Source: Gryganskiella cystojenkinii
Lineage: Eukaryota > Mortierellomycota > Mortierellomycetes > Mortierellales > Mortierellaceae
DNA: 31,388 nucleotides
NCBI GenBank assembly: GCA_015852425.1
Contig: JAAAIG010000443.1
Location: 1-31,388, forward strand
Direction: 5' to 3'
In this document: in pieces, positions 22,276 through 31,388 of the stretch
Position numbering within the stretch: the stretch's first letter is position 1
How the letters are laid out: every line of letters starts with the position of its first letter
Notes under the pieces: model-generated
The model's input: only the letters and a program-made list of their open reading frames with translations
Databases searched by the model: none
Told to the model about the DNA's origin: nothing
Translations under genes and position numbers: made by a program

Positions 22276-25200
22276 TTACATATACCCTGCTCCTTTCTGT
22301 CGGTTTTGTTGCCTCTCTTTCGTCTGCCGTTGAGCTTCTTCCTCTAACCGGATCTGTTCCAGATCAAACTCGAGCTGGGCCTTCATCAACGCCAACTTTT
22401 TGGCTTTCAGCTCTGCATTGTCGTTCGTCTCCACGTCCTCCTCTCCCTGAGGTGCATTCGACCGAGGTTGCAACGACCGTGATGACCGAGCCGAGGTCTG
22501 GGAGCGAGTCGGAGACGTAGAACCACTTGCATCTGTCGTGGGATAGTACGATTGAGTCGAGGATGATGCTTTTCCTAGACCAGAATTCGACATCCGTGTA
22601 TTTGTCGCTAAAGTTGGACCTCGAACAGGACGAACCTGCGATGGTGGAGGTGGATAGTAAATACCTGTAATACCGGTACTGCCGCCCATGTTACCCTGAC
22701 CCTCTTCAGGGTTACCGATTGTAGTGACTCCTGGACGAGGGTTGTTTTCAATCCAACTTTCGATCGTTGATGGCGGTCGGAGCGCCAATTGGGGTCCCCG
22801 GCGATCGCTTCCGTCCGGAGCAAGCGTTCCATTGCTGCCATCGTCACCCCAACCGCCGAAACTTTCGTTCCTGGGGGAGGTATATTGAGGTGCATTGTTG
22901 TGATGGACCAAAGAGGCGCCCTGGGTGCCGGATTGAGGTCCTGGGGCGGCAAAATTGGCCAGGGAGGTATCGAGATTGTTCTCTGGAGGTGGGTTTTGAG
23001 GGTTTGTGGATCTTGGTGACCGTAAAAAAGAGTCTGCGCCATGATATCTCGGGCTCGTATGAGGTCCTAGTGTACTGTCGTTTATGCTGCTGCCTTGGGA
23101 TGATGCTGGGTATTGTGGCGCTGCTGATGTTGATATTGATGAATAAGGCGAGAAAGATTGGTTCTCGGGTATCGTATTCGGGTTGATCGGTTTCGACCTT
23201 GGTTTCCTTTTCTTCTTTCCGGTTACTGAGCTCCCGACCACGGCCGCTGTCAAAACTTCAGCTCCTCCCTCGGTCAGGAGCGTATTCTTTGCAAAGTTAG
23301 CTCTGGACGCGATGATGTCTTCATCGGTCATGAGTGTGCTCTTGTCATAGATCGAAGGACTGGTAGCCATTCGAGTTGGTGGCGGTGGTGCATAAGTGAC
23401 GTCGTTATTCTGGACGTTTGAGACCTCGTTTAATGGTCCTCTTGTCATGCTTTCCATTGGTGGCAGTGGTGGCGGTAATCCGTACCTGCGATCTTTTTGT
23501 TGACGAGTTGCATCATGAGCGGTAGCCTCCTCACGGAGCATTCGATCAGCGTCTTTGCGTTCGTCCATCGTATCTCTCCCATAATTGTTGTTGTAATAAT
23601 CGTCGTCGTCATCGCCGTTCCGTTTCGAGGAGGACACAATAGCTCTGGCCTTCGATCTAATCCAGGACGTAGGTTGCGACTCTGAGGGTGATTTGTCCTC
23701 ATGGTTAGTGCTCCTATTGAATAGCTTCCGCTTGTGCCGTTTGTAGATGCAAGCCCCTACGAGAATAATAATGATAATGCCTCCGATGGCGCCACCTACA
23801 ACTGGACCTATAATCGACTTCTCTGTAGTTGATGGAGGTGGCGTTACTGGCGTGGTGGTGTTGCCAGCTGGTAGTTGGGTGGATGTGGTGGGGGTCGATG
23901 GTGTGACTAGGAACTGATCCATCCATTGGTTCTTAGGGATGTTGTAGATTATCGGTATGTTGTCCATGACCAAATTCGAATTCTGACCTAAAAAGGATAT
24001 TGGTAATAGTCCAATAAAAATAGTCAATACTGGAGATCTAAGTTGTTCATTTTTCTTCAATATTTGCCACCTTTTCTTTACCACCCCAGGCGAGAAAGCT
24101 GTCTCCATTGGTTGCGCAGACATGTCCAAATCGAGCTTGAGAGGTTGGGACACTTGCTCCTTGTGTCCAAGAGAGGGTCTTCAAATCCAAAATGAATATG
24201 CTTCCTGAGACAGCTTTGGATAGGGAAACGCCTCCAAACAGGATCATCTTGGTATGATCCGACGCTGTTATAACAATACACGGGTTAGTTTTGGATTCTA
24301 GCAGCGAAAGTCACGCTATGAATAGTGTCGGTGCAACGAAGTCGACAGAGGAGACAAAAACAGCAGCTCCTTTACTTTCAACCATGCAATGGGAACTGAT
24401 ATCACCCGGTGATGGACCTGGAGGGTTCTATTTCATACAAGAGAATGATGATGAGGCCTTCGTCATGGGATGTAATATCCGAACAATGCAAAGACTTATT
24501 CTGAACGACAGAGATGAAGGAGTTTCTAACTATTCGTGACCCTACTTACAATATTGGTCCACAAACTCGTCAGCGGTAAGAACTCAAATAAGTATGGGCT
24601 TGAAGTCGCGCTGGTCGTTCCTGTGCCTCCGTAAAGCAACATCGAGTTCCTCAGATTCGAGTAGACAAAACTGTAAGAGGTCGTCCCGATGGGCATCTGA
24701 GCCCAAGGCATCGTTGTCGTCGTGAAGTTCGTAACAGCAAAGTTTTGGCTGTTCAGGGTATAGATGCACATAACCGGTGTCGCAGTCATCGTTGTCGTGC
24801 AGCCGTTGGGAAGGTATAGGAGATAGTGTGAATCCATCAAAATTTTGTATCCTGTTCGATTGATGTTGTAGGATCCAAATCCCAAAGGGTTCTTGTATGA
24901 CCAGGTGTTGTCGAGGACGCTGTAGGCCGAGACGTCGGTTGTGGACTCATCCCAGAAGACCAAGAACTCATTGTTTGATGTTGGTGTCATGGACTGTTGC
25001 CAGGTTTGAGGGACGGGAAAAGAAGGAGAAGTCGAGGCAAGTGCTTTCCATGGCGGATTGTTGGCAGTAAACGGTTTAGTCAAATCCAAGGAAAAGAACT
25101 GAGAAGTGAAAGAGCTTCCGTTGAAAGTAAGTGATCCTCCTTGGACAAAGAGGGTTCCATTGGCAGTTGTGTACGAGGGTTGGGTGACAACCACTGGCGC

Positions 25201-25302
25201 GGCTGCTTCTGAGAATATCGGAGTGGAGAGAAGAAGTGTGCAGGAGAGGTGGAAGAGGAATACTGTTGTTATCCCAACTAAGCCACCTATCCGTTGTACC
25301 AT
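22276..25302 (-). CDS. Kelch-like single-pass membrane protein B
   Basis: Exons 25302-24550, 24427-24376, 24264-24082 and 23987-22276 encode 899 residues; donors are GTAAGT, GTAAAG, GTAAAG. Met at 25302 opens a signal peptide (MVQRIGGLVGITTVFLFHLS). Kelch-type segments: LFVQGGSL, FFSLDLTKPF, SMLLYGGTG, KMILFGGVSL, IFILDLKTLSWTQ, SFLAWGG and PIIYNIPKNQW. A Thr/Pro-rich stalk precedes a Gly/Ile membrane helix at about 388-411 and the basic YKRHKRK. The tail of about 485 residues includes an acidic patch (DDDDDYYNNN), proline motifs (LPPPLPP, PPPPSQVRP) and a C-terminal coiled coil (LALMKAQLEFDLEQIRLEEE). Phases 0, 1, 1 and exon 2 and 3 lengths (52 and 183 bp) equal those of protein A, so the two arose by duplication. 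A surface or signalling role is inferred. Confidence 0.82.
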
Positions 25303-26142
25303 CGATGTTGGCGAGGGTGACGAGAAAGCCGAGAAACAGCAATGAGGATGGATTCCAGGGAGACGATTGCCGCGGTCCTGGAAGAAAACGACCTCGAGGA
25401 TTGACGGACAGTTCTTTTCTGAGCTGGGAAGAGAAGGGATAAATAAGGGAGGGAAAAAGAAGCGAGGAAACAAACAATAATGAAAAAACAAGGCCGAAAC
25501 AATTGACCAAAACAATTGTGGATGCCGCCCGTTGAATGAAAGTCTTAGAGCCAAAAAGTGGAAAAACAAGCGCACCGTGCGGAGGATTATTGCTCTCAGG
25601 ATGGGTATTTGAAAGGGGGGTGTAAAAAAAAAAAAAAAAAAACTTAGGTGTAACCTTCCGTTTTACGCACTGCTCCCATTCATGATCGAAATTTTGTGGC
25701 AGTGAACTCTTTTCAGGAAGATTCTGCACTGTTGTCAGTGGTTTGATCACAAAACTCTCTCTGTTCCTGCAGCGCAACGTTGCCTTTAACGAGATATTCA
25801 CTCCTCCCTTCTTTCGCCCCCTCAATTCCCTCTCTCTGAAAACGCAAATGCTCCTTTTATCACCCGCAAAACCCCCTCTCTCTCTTTCCAAATACAGTAC
25901 TGTACTATAGAGGAAAGAAACAAAAAAAAATTCGCTAGCACGCACACATTTATCTCCCTGAACGGAGTCAGAGGCTGTGACATAGGCCTGGTCCAAAATG
26001 CATAGTTTGTTTTTTTGGCTCCAAGTCAGAGACGCGTCCAAGAGAGAACATATTTTAACATCTGTTTTCCAAGAAAAGTTGAAGTCATCGGCACAGAAAG
26101 TCAAAAAGACAAGATATCTTATTTAACACTTGAAAAACTGCA
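25303..26142. other. Promoter side of kelch-like protein B
   Basis: 840 bp with no convincing gene. A long minus frame crosses 26104-25076 but has no domain and overlaps the 5' end of the kelch gene in another frame. It contains an A18 run near 25624-25641 and a perfect palindrome (25893-25904). Confidence 0.4.
25893..25904. promoter_or_regulatory. Palindrome TACAGTACTGTA upstream of protein B
   Basis: A perfect 12-base palindrome about 590 bases before the start codon at 25302. It has the symmetry of a dimeric transcription-factor site, but no factor is known to me for this motif, and a 12-base palindrome can arise by chance in AT-rich DNA. Confidence 0.2.
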
Positions 26143-26784
26143 CTAGATGAGCCCCAGAGAGCCGTGGCAAATACAGGGGTACCTTCTGCAGGTGTAGCAA
26201 ACGCTTGGGCTAATAAGATCCAGAGCATTCTGTCGACCTCTCTCCTCCAATGCAAGCTTAACTTTAAGGGCATTGAGTTGCTCCTGTCCAGCCGTTGCAG
26301 AACTCCAGCCCATGTCTTTGATTGACCTGGCGATGCTGGCTTGAAGATGGGCTGCCAACTCTTTAGCTCTCGGTTCAGCATGAGGAGGAAATTGAGATCG
26401 AACAAATGGAGGTCCAAGGCGCATGATTTGATTTGCCTTTTGAAAGCTCACGAACGCTTGGTCAGGATCGGACATGATCTCAGAACGCAAGTACTCCAAC
26501 AGTCCTGCTTGAGTTACTGATGCACCATGGGCCGTAAACACAGTTTCGATTCGAAAGGCCAGGAAAAGGGTGTTGAAGACCAAGGAACTGATTTGAGCAC
26601 TGGTCGCAACATGTTCTTGAGGCGAGAGAAATAAGAGTAGGGCCTTCATCTTTTCGGGTTCGAGCAGCTGGGACATCTTTGGCTCATAGTGTGTATTCAA
26701 AGAGCTAAAGATTGCACCAGAGAAGGACCGAAAGGTTTCAGTTGGGTTGTATTGATGATCAAGAAGAGATTGCGGGTTCACCAT
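26143..26784 (-). CDS. Conserved-looking protein of unknown function with C-terminal Cys/His cluster
   Basis: Single exon, 213 residues, from Met at 26784 (MVNPQSLLDHQYNPTETFRS). A further Met at 26862 adds 26 residues (FVHHSSLFIAFPHRH) that look like translated leader, so the shorter form is preferred. The body is alpha-helical with PKMSQLLEPEKMKALLLFLS, VFNTLFLAFRIETVF and a charged C-terminal helix. It ends in CYTCRRYPCICH, a compact CxxC..CxCH cluster that could bind zinc. The segment from PTETF to LEPEKM recalls the fungal DUF7514-type domain, but only by memory of its pattern. No signal peptide or membrane helix. Function unknown. Confidence 0.6.
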   Translation of the reverse strand: MVNPQSLLDHQYNPTETFRSFSGAIFSSLNTHYEPKMSQLLEPEKMKALLLFLSPQEHVATSAQISSLVFNTLFLAFRIETVFTAHGASVTQAGLLEYLRSEIMSDPDQAFVSFQKANQIMRLGPPFVRSQFPPHAEPRAKELAAHLQASIARSIKDMGWSSATAGQEQLNALKVKLALEERGRQNALDLISPSVCYTCRRYPCICHGSLGLI

Positions 26785-27113
26785 GATGATGCAAAAGGGG
26801 ATGGAGGTGAAAGAATGGCGATGAGGAAAAGCGATGAAGAGCGAAGAATGATGAACAAACATTCATTTGTGACGTTTGCCCACATCCATTGTCAGCACTG
26901 CCATCCCCCATTGCTCTTGTGAATCAGCAACAGCTCGTTCCTGAACTCTCAATTACCGGGTCACGCCTGAAAATGAGGTCTGTGCATCAGCGATATGATT
27001 CAACGCCTTTTTTCAGCTTCCCTTTCTCATTCCCTTTCCCTTTCCCTTTCCCTTTCAATCTCTTTCTCGTATTGGGCATCCCATTCTCAACCCCTTTCCT
27101 TGATCCTCTCCAC
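26785..27113. other. Divergent spacer between the unknown gene and the secreted-protein relic
   Basis: Should contain the promoter of the minus-strand gene starting at 26784. Its one distinct element is the CCCTTT tract at 27032-27055. Confidence 0.35.
27032..27055. repeat. Hexanucleotide microsatellite (CCCTTT)4
   Basis: Four perfect CCCTTT units in a wider pyrimidine-rich tract (about 27010-27070), 60 bases before a possible signal-peptide ATG at 27114. Such CT-rich tracts are common in fungal core promoters. Confidence 0.85.
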
Positions 27114-27617
27114 ATGCAACTCTTCACTATACTTGTGTGCCTGCTTTTCGTCCCCAGTTTCAGTTGCGGCCAGCTATATGATCAGCAATAGGAACTACTC
27201 GATACACCTTTTGAGGAGAACTCCCTCAGTCGTCGCCGACCACACTCGCGCCCATATTCCTTTCGAACAGACCACTAGATTCATCCCGGAACCTTACTAC
27301 CATTATGCTAATAACTACTGTACAACCCAGGTCTCAATCCCAACTCTGCTCAGGGCATTCTCCACATCCCCTTTCCTTAATATGCTGGTCAACAACAAGG
27401 CCGTCTGTCCTGGACCTAGTAATGGATGGCCCTTACTTCTTTGGTCGGGCTCACGCCAAGGGTGGTCAAGTGAACCCAGACGATGATAACCTTGGTCCGG
27501 TTCCATATCCTGGGCCGTCGTCTCAAATTCCAAGAGGGGTGCAACTCATTGAGTTACTACAAGTTCAGATCTTCCTCAGCGGAAGAACCCTACAATCTGA
27601 AACTGGGTCTTTGACAG
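27114..27617 (+). pseudogene. Possible relic of a small secreted protein
   Basis: The ATG at 27114 opens a good signal peptide (MQLFTILVCLLFVPSFSCGQ), but the frame stops after 25 codons (TAG at 27189). Protein-like stretches continue in changing plus-strand frames: IPFEQTTRFIPEPYYHYANN, NPGLNPNSAQGILHIPFP, GPYFFGRAHAKGGQVNPDDD with NLGPVPYPGPSSQIPRG, and finally SYYKFRSSSAEEPYNLKLGL before TGA near 27617. I found no set of GT..AG introns that joins them cleanly, so decay by frameshift is the simpler reading. A spliced gene with unusual introns is the alternative. No family recognised. Confidence 0.35.
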
Positions 27618-27779
27618 TATCCTTACAGTATTAGAAAATGGCAGGAAATAAAGATAAGGATGTACTTGTGCAACAGCTAGGGCAGAACTGTAAGGAAGAA
27701 AGAGCCTGTTGTATTAATATGATGTGTTACGGATTGTGATCTTTGCCACCAACCTGTCGTGATATATGCTAACAGCCCT

Positions 27780-28620
27780 ACCCGTCACAGTGCAGAGTTT
27801 TCCTTGACGTCTTGCCCACCATTCATCATTTTCTCTATGAGTGCCAAGTTAGAGTGTCGTCACCTATCGAAACGAGTAGTAAACTTCTCTTCAATGACCT
27901 TAGAGGGACTGGAGCTGCTGCAGAGCGAGAGGTTGGAAGACACGCAGATTGACGACCCAAAAAAAAAAAAAATCACTGCGACAATATGACTGTTGTTGAC
28001 GGAATGTCTGCATATCGGCATCCCGGCTACTGCAGACATTGTGCATGGCGCCTGAGTTCAGTCCCGAGGAGCTTACCCTCAAGTCCAAGACCTGGTGCAT
28101 CTCGTGTTGCCATCGGGTGTGTCATGTTGTTAATACTCATTCGCAAATGCATCGGATAATCTGCTGCCATGCACAGAAGAAGCCGTCACTCGCTCGCCAG
28201 GATCGACACCGGCAAAAATTATCAAGAAACTGCTTGGACTTTGTTGGACTGATGTGGGTGAGGTTTAGCAAGAAGATATTTCGCCTGACCGGGCGTCGAC
28301 TGTCATAGGCGAGAAAATGGACCTCGTGTCCATTGAACAGGACGTAGTTGCTTAGGATTTAGCGTGTCTATCGATCCAGATTGGGGCGGAAACGCGGCAT
28401 CGAGGATGTCACTGATGCACCACTCTCGATACACGTGTTCAGCTTTTTCCAAAACATTTTGGCCCCATTGACGAACGTAGTCATGGCCTCAGTGAATCTT
28501 TTGTATTTCCCCAAAGTGGCTCATCGTACACGTTGATTTCCCATAGTTGGCCAGTCGAAAAAGCTGACCAACGTATCGGATTCAAGTATTATCGACCACG
28601 CATTCGGCCCTATCGGATCC
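27780..28620 (-). pseudogene. Eroded relic resembling a Fanzor/TnpB-type RNA-guided nuclease
   Basis: No intact frame, but several minus-strand pieces stay in order across frame changes. The first, at 28485-28306, has HDYVRQWGQNVLEKAEHVYR, then EWCISDILDAAFPPQSGSID and QLRPVQWTRG. The second, about 28350-28290, has HEVHFLAYDSRRPVRRN. The third, at about 28215-28130, is FAGVDPGERVTASSVHGS. The GVDPGE string (28210-28193) matches the first RuvC-like motif, with its catalytic Asp, found in eukaryotic Fanzor and bacterial TnpB proteins. The preceding 'YDS..P' block is, as I recall, typical of fungal Fanzor homologues. Weaker traces (EEKFTTRFDR, NLALIEKMMNGGQD) lie at 27870-27790. No terminal inverted repeats or omega-RNA end could be recognised. 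Clearly non-functional. Confidence 0.5.
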
Positions 28621-28887
28621 AGGTCTCGGACCTGTTCAGGGCCACAAGAACCGAGCGTCGCCTATCGCCCTCGACGGATTATTTGCAAGAAGGCGAGGAA
28701 TTAGAGGTATTGTCGGCAAGATGGTATCGATTACAGTGGGGCCGCTTATAAAGATCACCTCGAGGTTCGAGCTGAAGAACACGAGGGAATGAGACCGTTG
28801 GGTCGACCCAATTTGTCTGTTTCGGATCTATGGAAGATGGTCATCCGGGACACGGTGCGATCTTTCTGTACTGTAATACGCACATGA
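28560..28887 (+). pseudogene. Unidentified plus-strand coding trace
   Basis: Two plus-strand stretches look protein-coding but lie in different frames: KADQRIGFKYYRPRIRPYRI with QVSDLFRATRTERRL (about 28560-28660), then DGIDYSGAAYKDHLEVRAEE with HEGMRPLGRPNLSVSDLWKM (28720-28887, ending TGA). The shift lies near 28705. No family recognised. The trace abuts the Fanzor-like relic and could be another mobile-element or host gene fragment. Confidence 0.25.
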
Positions 28888-30676
28888 AGCAAAACAACGG
28901 TCGGAAACCCCTTTTCCTGAAAGGGGGGAAACGCAATCGACTGTTCCATGAAAATAGCGTGAGCTAAGCAACGGCGTTCACTCTGAATCAACAACCCCTG
29001 AATGACGAATCTCGTTTTAGGTCTTTGCAAGCAGACCGTTGACAATAATCATTTACCCGTGTTTCTCTGAGGTCGAGGCTCGACCGTTTGTTGTTCATAT
29101 TCCCGAGGGGAGGGAAAGCAAAAGAAATGATGAAATATGTTCTCACGCACTGAGGTTCACACGACTTTTGAAGGGAATTTTTCAACCAAAAGAAAAAAAT
29201 TAGCCAATTATCATTACCGAGGAAAAGTCAACAAAGCGCGAGAAAAAAAAACAAAAATAAACAAGGAAGATGGAAGAAAGTCGATAGAATATGTTAAGTA
29301 AACACTTGATTAGGGACTCAACACGCAATCGTCAAAGTCGTTACGATGGCGAATACCATAAGGAACGGTTCTCGTCAAACGCCGTCAGAGAATTTTTTTT
29401 TACAAGAGGACGAATCATAAACACGGCGAGACCATGAACCAACAGCACCCTTTGCAAACCGGAGTAAACAAAAAATAATTGGGGACTTCAAGGGATGAAG
29501 AAAAAAAAGACACACGAACCTGCATGAGAGAAAGGGGGAAGAGCGTCATGGGATCAAAAAATGATTGGTTTTGTTTTTCAGCCAAACATTGAAGGCGTTG
29601 GCTTGCTCCCTTTAAGAGCTAATGGCAAACACTCGACTAAATAGAGCCGGGCTCATGAGAAAAAAAAATGTCGAAATCCCTGGTAAGTTAGACACAGGAT
29701 TGGAAGGACCCTTGACGATTGAACATTTGCAAAATCTGAACTAACAACAACAAAAGAAAACGGCGCAAAAAAGAGACAACAAGTGCGAAATGGGCTCATG
29801 CAAGGGACCAGACCTGCATACTTTTGCAAGTGCATTTGATTATGTGCTTTTCAATTCTTTTATTGGACTTGAGAGGACCACACTCGATGGGTGCTCTGCA
29901 GAGAGCGTGGTTTCCTCATTTTTCAACTTCATGTCGACAATCGACAACAAAATTATGATGGAGGCAGTAAGCACTCCCGAGAGTTGTGTTCATTCCACAA
30001 CCTCTTCGCTGGCCTGGCCCATATCCACAACACGATCTCTTATCTTTCTACAAGGACAATCCTTTCTGTTTTTTTATCATCGAATCAAAAATCGTTCTGC
30101 CTCCTCTTTCGTTGTTCCTGCAGGGGATGGTGCTGCGCGCGTTCCTGGACGCGTCCTCCAATTTTCATCCACAAAGTTTGCGCCAATGTATTTTTTTCAA
30201 CGTAAAATATGATAATGCGCCAAGATCCAATCTTCACCTTTTGACTTGATTTTGTTTACTCGTTGAGCATGCTGGGGGTTTGTGACCCTCCCACCTTCTT
30301 TCACAAGAACATCCCTTACTCTGTGTTCCCACCCATGGCGCCATTCATGTCCAACAAACCCAAGCACGACTTTAAAGTTGAACTCTCACGCTTCCAGCCG
30401 ATATGCCGTCTCTCATCGCTTTGCCTTGTTTGTTTCGTCCTAACTTCTTTTCCACGAGAATTCACCGCCGAACCCTGAGATAGTAGACGTGCATTTGTAA
30501 TGCTCATTAACTACGCCCTTGGAAATCAAAGCATTACAAAATTGCAATTGAATTGTCAAAGGACTTTTACTCGGTAATAGTAGCTCGGTAGCTCGTTTCC
30601 AAGGGTATTCGCAATAGCCATTTGCAGCCTTCACAGGTCGACCCTCTATCTTTTTTTTTGCTTTATGCTTTTTTTG
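28888..30676. other. Long gene-poor spacer before the subtilase
   Basis: 1.8 kb rich in short A and T runs. Several frames of 60-140 codons exist on both strands, but none has a signal peptide, domain, consistent codon use or splice support. The right end is the promoter of the plus-strand protease. Confidence 0.4.
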
Positions 30677-30684
30677 TATAAATA
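30677..30684 (+). promoter_or_regulatory. TATA box of the subtilase gene
   Basis: TATAAATA lies 115-122 bases before the protease ATG. The sequence between is strongly pyrimidine-rich (TTCTTCC, CTCC, CTTC repeats), as at highly expressed fungal genes, with transcription probably starting in the CT tract. Confidence 0.6.
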
Positions 30685-30798
30685 CTGAGACATCCCTCCA
30701 TCATTCTTCCTTTCTCCTCATCCTCAACGGCTTCACTTCTTCTTCCACTCCACTCCCATAACAAATACTCCACCTTCTAAAACATCCCTCCAACGAAA

Positions 30799-31388
30799 AT
30801 GAAGTACACCATCCTCATCGCTGCTGTCATTGCCTTGGTTCAGGCTGCTCCTCTCGTCAACAACGGCGGCAAGGCCATTGCTGATTCCTACATCGTCATC
30901 CTCAAGGAAGGTCAGTCTGCTGATACCTTCCAGACCAAGTTTGATGACATTGCCCGCCGCCAGAACGGCCGTGGTCGCAAGCCCTCCATCAACCGCAAGT
31001 ACAACAAGATCCCCGGTTTCGCTGCCACCCTGTCGCCTGCTGCCTTGAAGGACCTTCTTGCCTCGCCCGAGGTTGACTACGTCGAGCAGGATGCCATCAT
31101 CACCCTTCAGGGAACCCAGCCCTCTCCTCCCTCGTGGGGTTTGACCCGTGTCTCCCAGAACAACTTGGACTTGACCAAGCCCTATCTGTACAACGATGCC
31201 CAGGGCCAGGGTGTCACCGCCTATGTCGTTGACACTGGTGTCTATGCCGCCCACTCTGATTTCGGTGGTCGAGCCACCTTCGGAGCCAACTTTATCACTG
31301 GATCCGCCAACACTGACGAGAACGGTCACGGTACTCACGTCTCTGGAACCATTGGTGGTACCAAGTACGGTGTTGCCAAGAAGGTCAA
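30799..31388 (+). CDS. Secreted subtilisin-like serine protease (peptidase S8, proteinase K type), 3' end beyond the window
   Basis: 196 codons are visible without an intron from ATG at 30799 (context CGAAAATG). A signal peptide (MKYTILIAAVIALVQAA) is followed by an inhibitor-I9 propeptide (SYIVILKEGQSADTFQTKFD to VDYVEQDAII, residues ~30-101). The mature S8 domain starts near SWGLTRVSQ. Catalytic Asp is residue 145 in YVVDTGVYAAHSDF, and catalytic His is residue 177 in NGHGTHVSGTIGG. The catalytic Ser lies off-window. Codon use is strongly biased to GCC, GTC, AAG, AAC and CTC, indicating high expression. Proteins of this group are secreted endopeptidases that process themselves by cleaving the propeptide. 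A TATA box at 30677 supports the start. Confidence 0.95.
   Translation, partial: MKYTILIAAVIALVQAAPLVNNGGKAIADSYIVILKEGQSADTFQTKFDDIARRQNGRGRKPSINRKYNKIPGFAATLSPAALKDLLASPEVDYVEQDAIITLQGTQPSPPSWGLTRVSQNNLDLTKPYLYNDAQGQGVTAYVVDTGVYAAHSDFGGRATFGANFITGSANTDENGHGTHVSGTIGGTKYGVAKKV

Noticed and set aside
25076..26104. 342-codon minus ORF upstream of kelch-like protein B
   Set aside because: Composition is untypical and it overlaps the true first exon in another frame. It spans homopolymer runs and has no domain.
28741..28790. GGTTCGAGC string resembling a tRNA B box
   Set aside because: No matching A box or cloverleaf could be drawn around it.
30733..31338. 201-codon minus ORF at the right edge
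   Set aside because: Antisense to the subtilase, whose catalytic motifs fix the plus-strand frame.

Overview
The window looks like nuclear DNA from a filamentous fungus, most likely an early-diverging lineage such as Mortierellomycota. The reasons are spliceosomal introns of about 90-150 bp (one of 279 bp) with GT..AG ends, AATAAA signals, homopolymer-rich spacers, a fungal Ssr4 subunit, F-box/LRR and kelch-membrane paralogues side by side, and a secreted subtilase. The phylum is inferred from gene style. No bacterial operon, CRISPR array or tRNA gene was found.

Layout, left to right. (1) 1-4765, minus: a very large secreted repeat protein, cut by the left edge. It has a signal peptide, a His/Cys-rich hinge, then a coiled coil of more than 1,400 residues whose cysteines recur almost always at multiples of seven residues. 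(2) 4766-6574: spacer with one possible small secreted ORF on plus and an AATAAA hairpin. (3) 6575-9820, minus: a seven-exon homologue of the SWI/SNF-RSC subunit Ssr4. (4) 10365-11787, minus: mitochondrial 3-hydroxyacyl-CoA dehydrogenase, three exons. (5) 12124-14445, minus: an intact F-box/LRR-like gene, followed at 15353-17815 by a decayed paralogue with at least five frameshifts and a stop. (6) 18142-20841 and 22276-25302, minus: two paralogous kelch-like single-pass membrane proteins with identical intron phases and identical lengths of exons 2 and 3. (7) 26143-26784, minus: a small protein of unknown function ending in a Cys/His cluster. (8) 27114-28890: a decayed stretch with a possible secreted-protein relic on plus, a relic on minus resembling a Fanzor/TnpB-type transposon nuclease (reading GVDPGE), and an unidentified coding trace on plus. 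(9) 30799-end, plus: a subtilisin-like serine protease preceded by a TATA box and cut by the right edge.

The genes do not form a pathway. Ssr4 (chromatin) and HADH (fatty-acid oxidation) are housekeeping genes set among lineage-variable surface, secreted and F-box families. The most unusual object is the heptad-cysteine protein at the left edge. Its reading frame, both internal exon junctions and all measured repeat spacings agree, and its repeat grows in heptad steps toward the C-terminus.
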